Source of the DNA: Gemmataceae bacterium
Lineage (GTDB): Bacteria > Planctomycetota > Planctomycetia > Gemmatales > Gemmataceae
DNA length: 64,000 nucleotides
NCBI GenBank assembly: GCA_022842245.1
Contig: JALHPZ010000001.1
Location: 64,001-128,000 of the forward strand
Reading direction: 5' to 3'
The notes beneath the pieces are model-generated. The model had not been told where the DNA came from and did not search any database. It saw only the letters and a program-made list of their open reading frames with translations. Below, one piece after another: positions 1-7,847 of this stretch (position 1 is its first letter; each line of letters begins with the position of its first letter). The position numbers and the translations under genes are program-made.

Positions 1-207
1 GACCGGATGCCGATTCTCGCCGATGCCTTGCTGGACGCCGACTGCGATTCCGAGGCGATCCTCCGGCACCTGCGGGGCACCGAAAAGCACACCACCGAAA
101 AGGCGGTCCACACCCGGGGCTGTTGGGTGCTGGACCGCATCCTCCGCCCGGACGATCCGCTGTTCGGATCGACTCCGAAGCCCAAGCGAAAGAAGAAGTC
201 GGGCTAG
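1..207 (+). CDS. C-terminal end of a small planctomycete hypothetical protein (5' end outside window)
   Basis: The frame is open from base 1 and stops with TAG at 205-207. The visible end reads DRMPILADALLDADCDSE and later HTRGCWVLDRIL, a tail I recognise from small, abundant planctomycete proteins of unknown function (the PILADAL...RGCWV type). The ATG at base 7 is internal to this motif, so the true start is probably upstream of the window. The C-terminus is a basic Lys-rich tail. The gene converges on the next one, and the two stop codons overlap. No function can be assigned. Confidence 0.6.
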   Translation, partial: DRMPILADALLDADCDSEAILRHLRGTEKHTTEKAVHTRGCWVLDRILRPDDPLFGSTPKPKRKKKSG

Positions 208-2777
208 CGCCGATCCGCGGTCTTCGCCGGCAAGGATTGGATCCACTCGTTCGGCACGCTCAGAGACTCGCCGGCTTTCGGCACGAGTAGCCGCAGCACG
301 ACATTGGCGTGAACGCCGGCCTCGGTCAGGCACGCCACGGTGCCCGCGACAACGCCCGTGGCGCTCGCCGGCGAATCGAGACCTTTCACGAGCAGATCGG
401 GTTTGCGACCCAAAAGGATTCCCGGACCGCTGCCGTTCAGCCCGCTGCCAATCCCCACGGTGATCGCCGCCCGGGCGTCGCCCGGGATTGCCACGCCGCT
501 GGCGGCCGGAGCATGCGTGGCGAACGCGAGCCGGCCGGGCGCCGAGCCGCCGGTGTACGTCGCGTAGATGCGCGGATGCAGTTCGAACGTCTGGCGATTC
601 GTGGCCGCGAGCGTATGCGTCGCCAGTTTGCCCTCGACCCGCAGGGCGTAGCGGCCGTCGGCCGGGATGGCGATCTCCATCGTCTGCTCGTAGACGGCCG
701 AAGTGAACGTTCGCTGGATGCGCGTCGGCTGGCCGTACGACCACGCCGCGACGGCGAAGTCGTCGCTCGCCGTGGCGGCACCGGTCGGGTCGATCTGGCG
801 CAGGAGTTTGAGCGTCATTGGGAACGACGCCAGACCGCTGAGTTCGGTGTCGGGGTCGCGCGGCTCGCGCCACTGGATGGAAAGGCGAATTTTCGCACCG
901 GCGGGCAGGCGGTCCACCGGCTTGCCGTCGGCGCCGAGGGTCGTGAGGAAGTTCAATTCGCCGGTCCACCCGTTGGCGGGCTTGGGACCGAATTCCATCG
1001 CCCCGTTGCCGTCGGCGTCGACGAACGCGCCGGCCCAGACGCTGCCGGCGGAGGTGCTGCCGGCCTGCACCCAGACCGGCACGGTGGGCAGCTTGCGCTC
1101 CCGCAAACCGCTGCGCGTCGGAATCGGCGTCAGGCGAGCCTCCAGCAACTGGCTCGTCTCGCTCAGACCGTCGTGCGCGTAGCCGTCCTCCCACACCAGC
1201 GTGTTGACGATGACCTGCGCACCCTTGAGGTCCGTCAGGTCGGTTCGGAGTTTCGTCAGCCGGTCGTACTTGGCCTTGAAGACTTTTTCGTCGGCTTCGA
1301 GCGCCTTGAATGCGGCGGTCGCGTCCAGGCGGCGCTTCGCCGGTTTTTCGTCGTCGCCGAGGTCCGCGAACGCCTTGCGGTATTCGTCCTGGACCAGCTC
1401 GCGGCGAATGTTCAGCCGTTCCGATTCCGCTATCAGTTCGTCGCCGCGCGAGACCAGCGCCACCGAGGTGGTCGCGTCGCCGAGCACGGCTTTCGCGATG
1501 CTGATGAGTTGGTGGACTGCAATGGGATCGATCCGGACAAGGACTAGCTGTGCGTCGGGTGCGGCGGCCTTGACGGCCCGGGCGGTCTCGCCGCCGCGGC
1601 TCGCCAGACCTGCCGGGGCCGGTTCGATGGTCGGGGACAACTCCGCCGTGAGATCGACGAGTTTGGCCCCGGCCGGGAGCGGACCGGCGAACTCCGTGGC
1701 GAGCACAACCACGCGGGCACCCGTGCCGCGATAGCCGGCCGCGTGCAGCGCCGCGACGTTACCGGAGCGGAGCGCGGCGGCGAGGTCGCCTTCGGTTCCG
1801 CCGGGCTGGGCCGACGCCAGGCGCGGCAGGCGGATCGTGCGCACCGCGGGGATTTCCGCGATCTTCACCAGATCGCCGACGTTTGGCAGCCGCAGCACCA
1901 CGAAGTTCCCGAACACGCCCTCCATCGCCACCTTCGGCACGCGCAGCCGCAGCAACTCGCGAAAGACGCGGGCACCCTCGGGCAGGGGCTCGGCCATGAT
2001 CAATTCCACGCGCACCGGCTTCGCCGCCGCGCCGGGTTCCGCGAGGTACGCCGCCAGGTCCAGCGAATACTTCGGCGACGCGATCGCCGGAGGAAGAGCC
2101 GCAGGTGGGGCGACGGCCGTTCCGAAGTCCACGTCCTTCAGCACCTCCACCTGGCGGACGGGCATGATGTCCCGCAGCGGCAGGTTCAACTGGTCGCGGG
2201 GGATCTCGCTGAAGAACCAACCGGAGGGCTGGTCGCGCAGGTCGCGGAGGAGGTCGGGCACGCGGCCGGCAGGCAGTGCGCCGCGCACGAGGCTGTACCC
2301 GGCGTGGGCGTAGGCGGTCTGTTCCGTGAAGCCGATGCGGCCGAGCTGCGCGACGACCTGTTCGTGGAGTGTGCGTTGTTCCGCCAGCCCGAGGCCGGAC
2401 GCGATGCGAATGCGAAGCTGGACGGGCGCTTTGGCGTTGTCGGGTAGCGGCGTGGCGGAGTCGCGTAAGAGCGATGTGCGGATGGCGGCGATGTCGAGCA
2501 GACCCTTCGCCTGCGCCGCGGGGATCGTGCCGGCGAGCCGTTCGGCCGACGCGTCGAACTGGTCGAGGTCGGCGTCCTCGCGCGGGTCGGCCTCGAAGCC
2601 GAGCTTCGCGAGCGCGGCCATGAGGGCCTTGTAGTCCCGCACGCGCTGGTTCTGCTCCGCCGCGATCTTGTACCGCAGATCGACGTGATACTTGGCGGGC
2701 GGCGCGGGGTAGGTCTGCGCCGCCGCCGGCACGATCGACCCGACCAGCAGGATCAACAAGGACGTACGAAACCGCAT
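204..2777 (-). CDS. Secreted degenerate subtilase-like protein (pseudo-peptidase S8)
   Basis: This 857-residue protein has a signal peptide (cleavage near residue 20, AAA-QTYP). Residues about 345-830 follow the layout of a subtilisin domain: GTGARVVVLATEF (352-363) sits at the Asp motif, a stretch ending APDAQLVLVR (406-415) at the His motif, QAGSTSAGSVWAG (571-583) at the oxyanion-hole strand, and KPDLLVKGLDSPASATGVVAG (792-812) at the Ser motif. In these alignments the catalytic Asp becomes Ala360, the HG-T His motif is missing, the oxyanion Asn becomes Ser, and the nucleophile position is Ala804. A charged helical insert lies at about 450-515. The fold assignment is my inference from spacing and motifs. 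If right, the protein is catalytically dead and may act as a binding or scaffold protein in the periplasm or outside. It starts at ATG 2777. Confidence 0.7.
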   Translation of the reverse strand: MRFRTSLLILLVGSIVPAAAQTYPAPPAKYHVDLRYKIAAEQNQRVRDYKALMAALAKLGFEADPREDADLDQFDASAERLAGTIPAAQAKGLLDIAAIRTSLLRDSATPLPDNAKAPVQLRIRIASGLGLAEQRTLHEQVVAQLGRIGFTEQTAYAHAGYSLVRGALPAGRVPDLLRDLRDQPSGWFFSEIPRDQLNLPLRDIMPVRQVEVLKDVDFGTAVAPPAALPPAIASPKYSLDLAAYLAEPGAAAKPVRVELIMAEPLPEGARVFRELLRLRVPKVAMEGVFGNFVVLRLPNVGDLVKIAEIPAVRTIRLPRLASAQPGGTEGDLAAALRSGNVAALHAAGYRGTGARVVVLATEFAGPLPAGAKLVDLTAELSPTIEPAPAGLASRGGETARAVKAAAPDAQLVLVRIDPIAVHQLISIAKAVLGDATTSVALVSRGDELIAESERLNIRRELVQDEYRKAFADLGDDEKPAKRRLDATAAFKALEADEKVFKAKYDRLTKLRTDLTDLKGAQVIVNTLVWEDGYAHDGLSETSQLLEARLTPIPTRSGLRERKLPTVPVWVQAGSTSAGSVWAGAFVDADGNGAMEFGPKPANGWTGELNFLTTLGADGKPVDRLPAGAKIRLSIQWREPRDPDTELSGLASFPMTLKLLRQIDPTGAATASDDFAVAAWSYGQPTRIQRTFTSAVYEQTMEIAIPADGRYALRVEGKLATHTLAATNRQTFELHPRIYATYTGGSAPGRLAFATHAPAASGVAIPGDARAAITVGIGSGLNGSGPGILLGRKPDLLVKGLDSPASATGVVAGTVACLTEAGVHANVVLRLLVPKAGESLSVPNEWIQSLPAKTADRR

Positions 2778-2917
2778 AACGCGCTCGCGCTAGGGGACGG
2801 AGTGCTTCAACTACCAGTATGCCCGCTGTCGGCGGGTCGGGAAAGCGGCGAAGGAATCGCGATGCGAGATTTGCGGCGGACGGGGCACACGGTGCGGGTT
2901 GGAGCGATTGTGCGAAG

Positions 2918-3337
2918 TCAGCTTCGTTTGGCGTGTGAGGTGAGCAATCGGATCACTCGCTCGTTCTGATAATTCTTTGCAATCACGAAAGCAGTCGAGG
3001 TTGGCGTCGCTCCGGAGTTGAGGAGCATTTCTACGATGGATGTCGATGCGCCGTCCGCCGCATGGGTCGATTGCCAAGCTGAATCACTTTCGATGTCGAT
3101 CGCATGGACAATCGGCGTCCACCCGTCTCCGATGTCTTTGTTTAGGTCGGCGCCCGCGGAAACGAGTAGGCGAATCGCTTCAAGGAATTGATGTTCGATG
3201 GCAAGCAGCAACGGGGGCAACCCATCACCTTCATCATTCGGATCGGAACCCGCCGCGATCAACCTAACGACCGTGGCGAGATCCTTTTCTCGAATTGCTT
3301 CGGCAAGCGTCGACTCGGCCTTGTCTTGTGATGTCAT
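2918..3337 (-). CDS. Ankyrin-repeat protein
   Basis: This 139-residue protein has about three ankyrin repeats: LAEAIREKDLATVVRLIAAG, then LLLAIEHQFLEAIRLLVSAG, then a degenerate VHAI...SIVEMLLNSG unit. Each shows the two-helix pattern with GADLN/GSDPN turns. Ankyrin repeats bind other proteins and give no clue to the partner. The start ATG (3335-3337) overlaps the stop of the upstream M20 peptidase gene as ATGA, so the two are probably translationally coupled and act together. No signal peptide is visible, so a cytoplasmic location is likely. Codon use is less GC-rich than in the peptidase, which suggests a later addition to the pair. Confidence 0.75.
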   Translation of the reverse strand: MTSQDKAESTLAEAIREKDLATVVRLIAAGSDPNDEGDGLPPLLLAIEHQFLEAIRLLVSAGADLNKDIGDGWTPIVHAIDIESDSAWQSTHAADGASTSIVEMLLNSGATPTSTAFVIAKNYQNERVIRLLTSHAKRS

Positions 3338-4737
3338 TTCACCTGAGTGTTCTTCAGCTTGCCGAGGTTGTCGAACAGCCGCACCAGCGAATTCATCAGC
3401 TTCTTGAAGTCGCCTTCGTGCAGACTCTCGTTCGGCGCGTGGGCGTTGCTCGCCGGATCCTCGATCCCCACCAGCAGGGCCGGCGCTCCACCAAACAGCT
3501 CGGCCAGCGGGCCGACGAAGCCGATGCTGCCGCCGCAGCCGATGCCGACCGGATCGCGGTCGAAGCCGACCCGCAGCGCGGCGAGCGCCGCCTCGAAGGC
3601 CGGGCCGTTCGGGTCGGTCATCCACCAGTCGCAGCCGGCGCCGTGCTGCGTCACCTTCACCTCGCAGCCGTACGGCGGGTTCGCGCTCAGGTACGCCTGC
3701 ATCTGCTTCGCCACGTCCGCCGGCTTCTGGTCCGGCACGATCCGGCAGCTCACGATCGCGCTCGCCTTCGGCAGCACCTGGTTCGATGCCCCCTTGATGC
3801 TGCTCGCCTCCTGCGCGATCACCGTCGCCGACGGCCGCCGCCACGTCTGCTCGTACACGCCGAGGCCGGCCTCCATCGCGAACTCGCAGCCCGGCAGCAC
3901 GCCCAACTCCTTGCGGAACTTCGCGTCGTCCCACGGCAACTTGCGGAAGGCGGTCTTCTCCTTGTCCGTGAGCGGGCGCACGCTGTCGTACAGCCCCGGC
4001 ACCGGCAACGGCTGCTTCGGCGCGAACAGCTTCGAGAGCACCACGTTGAGCGCCAGCGCCGCGTCCGGCACCGCCCCGCCCGCCATGCCGCTGTGCACGG
4101 GAATCTGCGCCGTCGTCACTTCCACCAGCAGCGCCACGATGCCGCGCAACGAATACGTGATGCACGGCAGGCCGACTTCGATGTTCTCCGTGTCGCAGAC
4201 CACGATCACGTCCGATTGCAGCTTCTTGCGGTGGACGTCGAAGAACTTCATCAGGTTCTTCGAACCGACTTCCTCCTCGCCCTCGACGACCATCTTGATG
4301 TTCACCGGCAGGTTGTTGCCGGTCTTGCGGTAGGCGGCGATGGCACCGAGGAACGCGGAGATGGCCCCCTTGTCGTCGGCGGCGCCGCGCGCAAAGAGCC
4401 GGCCATCGCGCCGCGTCAGCTTCCACGGGTCGGAGTGCCACTTCTCGATGAAGTTCACCGGCTGCACGTCGTGGTGGGCGTACAGGAAGACCGTCGGCTT
4501 GTCCGGCCCGGCTTCGAGCCATTCGCCGTAGGCGTATGGCAGCGAATTGCCGACCTTCAGGATTTCGACGTTCGACAGCCCCGCCTCGCGCATCTGGTCG
4601 CACGTCAGCGCGGCGGTGCGTTCGATCTCTGCCCCGTGCTCGCCGTCCGTGGAAATGCTTTGCACGGCGACGAGGTCCGCGAGTCCGCGGATGATGTCTT
4701 CGTGGTGCTTGGGAAGCCAGTCGAGTGCGGCCTGCAT
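3334..4737 (-). CDS. M20 family metallopeptidase (dipeptidase-like)
   Basis: This 467-residue protein is a zinc-dependent M20/M28-clan peptidase of the cytosolic dipeptidase type. Visible metal and catalytic motifs in order are YAHHDVQP (first ligand His and catalytic Asp), RGAADDKG (bridging Asp), EGEEEVGS (general base Glu and ligand Glu), DTEN (ligand Asp), the dimerisation-domain segment with HSGMAGG, and a C-terminal ASNAHAPNE containing the last His. Full family length, no signal peptide. The start at 4737 is chosen because GGAGG lies seven bases upstream; the open frame continues further but without homology. Its stop overlaps the start of the ankyrin gene. The expected role is hydrolysis of di- or small peptides, and the exact substrate is unknown. 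Confidence 0.92.
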   Translation of the reverse strand: MQAALDWLPKHHEDIIRGLADLVAVQSISTDGEHGAEIERTAALTCDQMREAGLSNVEILKVGNSLPYAYGEWLEAGPDKPTVFLYAHHDVQPVNFIEKWHSDPWKLTRRDGRLFARGAADDKGAISAFLGAIAAYRKTGNNLPVNIKMVVEGEEEVGSKNLMKFFDVHRKKLQSDVIVVCDTENIEVGLPCITYSLRGIVALLVEVTTAQIPVHSGMAGGAVPDAALALNVVLSKLFAPKQPLPVPGLYDSVRPLTDKEKTAFRKLPWDDAKFRKELGVLPGCEFAMEAGLGVYEQTWRRPSATVIAQEASSIKGASNQVLPKASAIVSCRIVPDQKPADVAKQMQAYLSANPPYGCEVKVTQHGAGCDWWMTDPNGPAFEAALAALRVGFDRDPVGIGCGGSIGFVGPLAELFGGAPALLVGIEDPASNAHAPNESLHEGDFKKLMNSLVRLFDNLGKLKNTQVK

Positions 4738-4883
4738 GGTCGGATCCTCCGGGAATGGTGATTGTACTTGGCGAAGGAGCGTCGGCGGGAAAAACCGGCA
4801 CGCGGATTTTCGGGGAATCCTCTTGGCGACGCGGCCGGATTGCGGGAAACTTTCCTTGCCGCCGTTCTCTCTCCGAGGTTCCC

Positions 4884-5759
4884 ATGTCCGCGATGAACCG
4901 CCGTTCGTTTCTCTCCGCAACCGCCGGGGCGGCCGCGCTCGCCGGCCTGGGTGCCGCGCCCGCGAAGACCGCACCGAAATTCCAACTCGGCACCGTCACC
5001 TACAACGTGCCGAAGGACTGGGATCTGCCGACGCTCCTCTCCATCTGCAAGGAGACCGGCATCGCCGCCGTCGAGTGCCGCACCACGCACAAGCACGGCG
5101 TCGAACCCACGCTCGACGCCGACGACCGGAAGAAAGTGAAGCAGCAGTTCGCCGACAGCGGCGTGCGCTTCTGGGGCAGCGGCAGCGTCTGCGAATTCCA
5201 CTCCGCCGACCCCGCCGTCGTGAAGAAGAACATCGAAGACTGCAAGGCGTTCGTGAAACTCGTCGCCGACCTCGGCGGCAAGGGCGTGAAGGTGCGGCCG
5301 AACGGCGTCGCCAAGGGGCACACCGTCGAGCAGGCGTGCGAGCAGATCGGCAAGGCGCTCATCCAGTGTGGCAAAGCGGCCGAGGATGCCGGCATCGAAA
5401 TCTGGGTCGAGGTCCACGGCGCCGTGACCCAGATGCCCAAGAACATGAAGACGATCATGGACGCCTGCGGCCACGACTCCGTCGGCGTGACGTGGAACTC
5501 GAACCCGACCGATGTCGTCAACGGCTCCATCGCCGAGGGCTTCGACCTGCTCGCCAAGCACATCAAGTCGGTCCACATCAACGAGCTGAACAACGACAAG
5601 GCCGGGAAGTATCCGTATCGCGAGTTGTTCAAGAAGCTGACCGCCATCGGCTACGACCGCTACACGCTCATCGAGATCGGCCAGTCGTACGACCCGAAGG
5701 CCGGCAAGGCGTACTTCGAGAACTACAAGAAGCTGTGGGAGGAACTGGCGAAGGGGTAG
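4884..5759 (+). CDS. Sugar phosphate isomerase/epimerase-like TIM-barrel protein with Tat signal
   Basis: This 291-residue protein opens MSAMNRRSFLSATAGAAALA, a twin-arginine signal (RRSFLS) and hydrophobic stretch, so export in folded form is predicted. The rest fits the AP-endonuclease-2/xylose-isomerase-like TIM barrel: GIAAVECRT, FWGSGSVCEFHS, GVKVRPNGVAKGH, GIEIWVEVHG, GVTWNSNPTD, HIKSVHINEL and YTLIEIGQS. Conserved Glu, His and Asp residues in these segments are the usual metal ligands. Planctomycetes carry many such exported proteins and their substrates are mostly unknown. The gene is divergent from the M20 peptidase gene, with 146 bases between the two starts that must hold both promoters. 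Confidence 0.88.
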   Translation: MSAMNRRSFLSATAGAAALAGLGAAPAKTAPKFQLGTVTYNVPKDWDLPTLLSICKETGIAAVECRTTHKHGVEPTLDADDRKKVKQQFADSGVRFWGSGSVCEFHSADPAVVKKNIEDCKAFVKLVADLGGKGVKVRPNGVAKGHTVEQACEQIGKALIQCGKAAEDAGIEIWVEVHGAVTQMPKNMKTIMDACGHDSVGVTWNSNPTDVVNGSIAEGFDLLAKHIKSVHINELNNDKAGKYPYRELFKKLTAIGYDRYTLIEIGQSYDPKAGKAYFENYKKLWEELAKG

Positions 5760-5943
5760 CCGCGGGGGCCGGTTCATCCTGTCTCATCGGCGAGCCGAAC
5801 GCCGTCAGGCGTCGGGTGTGTGCGAACGCTCTCTCCCAGACGCCGGACGGCACAAGTCCCCATCGATCGCCGCATGCAGCCGGGTCACGGGAATCGTCAC
5901 GGAGTAGGCGAACGGATTGCGGCTGCACTCAGCCGTGATATTG

Positions 5944-6240
5944 TTACTTTTTCTCTGGACTTGAAGAGCCGAAACCAGCTTCTCCATACTTTGTCATGGC
6001 ATATCGGACGAGAGCATCACAGAATGCCGCGATATCGTCGTATGCCTGCCACAAGCCCATCTGCTCCAGCACCGTGCGTGTATCTTTGATCATCCACTGG
6101 CTGCGATCTTTCCAAACGAAAATCTCGTTAATGCCATTGGTAAACCGCACCTCGCCCGAATCCATAGTGCCGTGTTCGGATGAGGAGAGCTGATAGCCCA
6201 ATCGGGCCATCGCTTTCGACACATAACGGAGATCACGCAT
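5944..6240 (-). CDS. Small hypothetical protein, 98 residues
   Basis: This is a plausible gene: ATG 6240 is preceded by a GGCGGAG ribosome site, and the G+C content is lower than that of its neighbours. The protein has a predicted alpha/beta pattern with FVWKDRSQWMIKDTRT in the middle and an acidic helical end. It has no signal peptide or membrane segment. I do not recognise the family. The composition and size resemble immunity or antitoxin-like proteins, but nothing in the sequence proves that. Its upstream 150 bases are similar to those upstream of the next small gene (start 6942), which suggests that the two belong to one family of mobile or duplicated cassettes. Confidence 0.6.
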   Translation of the reverse strand: MRDLRYVSKAMARLGYQLSSSEHGTMDSGEVRFTNGINEIFVWKDRSQWMIKDTRTVLEQMGLWQAYDDIAAFCDALVRYAMTKYGEAGFGSSSPEKK

Positions 6241-6241
6241 T

Positions 6242-6390
6242 TCGATCTCCGCCTTCCAAAAACATCTATGCCGGGTGAGTTGGCCACTCTAGCCGGTGTC
6301 GCCAGCACTCTGCGATGGAATGCAATGGACCCGAGTCGCTCTCCATTCTCGCCGTCGATCGCGGCCCGTGCAACGAGGAATTGCCACCGG
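6242..6390. repeat. Leader repeat copy A (imperfect direct repeat with 6943-7092)
   Basis: About 150 bases lying immediately upstream of the 98-residue gene. Shared blocks with copy B include CATTCTCGCC, GATCGCGGC, AACGAGGAAT and the CTAGCCGGTGTCG / CTAACCGATGTCG block (plus-strand reading), in the same order and spacing apart from short indels. The indels do not keep a reading frame, so the similarity looks like a duplicated regulatory or leader segment and not coding sequence. Identity was judged by eye, roughly two thirds. Confidence 0.6.
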
Positions 6391-6501
6391 ATCGAATCGC
6401 GAACGCATCAGCCGTGCGGGGAGTAATTTTTCTTATGACTTGGAAAGCCTTTTCTGGGTTCGGCCTGCCTTTGCAACCCGGCATGCGATGCCTTTTGTAA
6501 G

Positions 6502-6942
6502 CTACTTCATGTCGCCCCAGTCGAGCTGGTCGGACTGCCAAGCTCGTCCAGCCAACACCTCCCCAAACCGCTCCCTCAACACGCGACTCGCCTCTCGGAG
6601 GTGTTGGTTGAAACCTGCTGTGAAACCCACAGCAGCCGAGAGGTCAGTGACACAGACCTGCATGCTTTGAAGCGTGGTGTAATCGAACTCTGCAACAGGT
6701 TCGGGCACGACCAGCGCCACATCAGTGGTGGCAACCGACCGCGGTGTATTGTGACCCGGCAGGTAGACCACGCGAACTGTACGATTGACGGCGGCATTCG
6801 TGTAGCCGCCCTCCAGTCTCGCCCCAAGTGCCTCGGAGGCGTATTCGCTGACGCCAGCAAACCTGTAACCCATGTCCCGAAGAAACGACAGTTCGTGTCC
6901 TATCGCGCGGCCGAACTCGCAATGCATCTCTTCGGTAACCAC
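6502..6942 (-). CDS. Hypothetical protein, 146 residues
   Basis: The start is taken as GTG 6942 because GGAGGG lies seven bases upstream; the in-frame ATG at 6927 has no ribosome site at a useful distance. The protein is soluble, with a helical C-terminal half (FNQHLREASRVLRERFGEVL) and no recognised motif. An N-terminal helix with LSFLRDMGYRFA is faintly like LRYVSKAMARLGYQL in the neighbouring 98-residue protein, which would fit distant paralogy. It reads in the same direction as kdpE but lies beyond its end, separated by the duplicated leader. Function unknown. Confidence 0.6.
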   Translation of the reverse strand: MVTEEMHCEFGRAIGHELSFLRDMGYRFAGVSEYASEALGARLEGGYTNAAVNRTVRVVYLPGHNTPRSVATTDVALVVPEPVAEFDYTTLQSMQVCVTDLSAAVGFTAGFNQHLREASRVLRERFGEVLAGRAWQSDQLDWGDMK

Positions 6943-7092
6943 CGCCGTTCCCTCCGCCGAGGAACGAATCCATGCGCGCCGGTTGCCACGCTAACCGATG
7001 TCGACTGCCTCGCTTCGGAGGCACGCGATGGACCCGACGCTCCCCATTCTCGCCGCCGATCGCGGCAAGTTCAACGAGGAATGTCCCGGCGA
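6943..7092. repeat. Leader repeat copy B (imperfect direct repeat with 6242-6390)
   Basis: Lies immediately upstream of the 146-residue gene, between it and the end of kdpE. It shares the ordered blocks listed for copy A and ends at the GGAGGG ribosome site, so the ribosome-binding region and about 140 bases ahead of it are duplicated as a unit. It may hold a promoter or a structured leader. Confidence 0.6.
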
Positions 7093-7149
7093 TCGGCGCG
7101 AACCCCGGTCGCTCGCCCGACCTGCCCTTCGCCGAACGAACAGGTACGA

Positions 7150-7842
7150 TCACTCTGCGGCGAACCGGTAGCCCACGCCTTGCTCGGTCAGAATGTACCT
7201 CGGCCGGGTCGGGTCGGGTTCGACCTTACGCCGGAGGGTCGCGACGAACACTCGCAGGTAGTGGTTCTCGTGAACATCGTGCGGCCCCCACACGTCCCGC
7301 AGAAGTTGCCGGTGGGTCAGCACCTTCCCCGCGTTCCGCATGAGCAGCACCAGCAGCTTGTACTCCAGCGGGGTGAGGTGGACCGGCTCGCCCAATAGGG
7401 TGACGGTACGGGCGGTAAGGTCGATCCGCAGGTCGCCGACCTGGAGGGCCGTTCCCTCTCCGGTCTGGGGCCGGGCGTGTCGGAGGGCCGTCCGCATCCG
7501 CGCCAACAACTCGCCCATGCCGAACGGTTTCGTCAGGTAGTCGTCCGCCCCGGCGTCCAGGGCCTCGACCTTTTGCTTCTCCTGGTCTCGTGCGGACAGG
7601 ATGATGATCGGGGCCGTCAGCCACTCCCGCAGCCGCCGCAGCACGTCCTGGCCGTCCAACCCCGGCAGCCCCAGATCGAGGATCACGAAGTCGGGCGGCT
7701 GGGCCGCGGCCTTCTTGATCCCCTCCTCCCCGGACGGAGCCTCCTCGATCCGATACCCCGCCTCGGCCAACGATGCCCGCAGGAACCGTCGGATCGGCGT
7801 CTCGTCCTCGATCACCAGTACCAGCGGATCGTTCGTCGGCAT
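7150..7842 (-). CDS. kdpE: KdpE response regulator
   Basis: This is a 230-residue OmpR-family regulator. The receiver domain (about 1-120) has the acidic pocket E12-D13, phospho-acceptor D56 (VILDLGLPGLDG), the conserved SAR Ser and KPF Lys. The C-terminal winged helix (about 130-228) contains LTPLEYKLLVLLMRNAGKVL and GYRF. It is the last gene of the leftward kdp operon, five bases after kdpD. By family knowledge KdpD phosphorylates KdpE when K+ or turgor is limiting, and KdpE~P activates the kdp promoter. The start ATG 7842 gives the canonical N-terminus; longer in-frame extensions run inside kdpD and are shadows. Confidence 0.95.
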   Translation of the reverse strand: MPTNDPLVLVIEDETPIRRFLRASLAEAGYRIEEAPSGEEGIKKAAAQPPDFVILDLGLPGLDGQDVLRRLREWLTAPIIILSARDQEKQKVEALDAGADDYLTKPFGMGELLARMRTALRHARPQTGEGTALQVGDLRIDLTARTVTLLGEPVHLTPLEYKLLVLLMRNAGKVLTHRQLLRDVWGPHDVHENHYLRVFVATLRRKVEPDPTRPRYILTEQGVGYRFAAE

Positions 7843-7847
7843 GACCG

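Noticed and set aside
3338..4999. Long minus-strand frame joined to the ankyrin gene
   Set aside because: The upstream part is a shifted shadow of the M20 peptidase, and the ankyrin gene has its own ATG overlapping the peptidase stop.
6266..6541. 91-codon minus-strand frame between the two small genes
   Set aside because: It crosses the leader repeat, shows indels relative to copy B that break the frame, and has no ribosome site or family resemblance.
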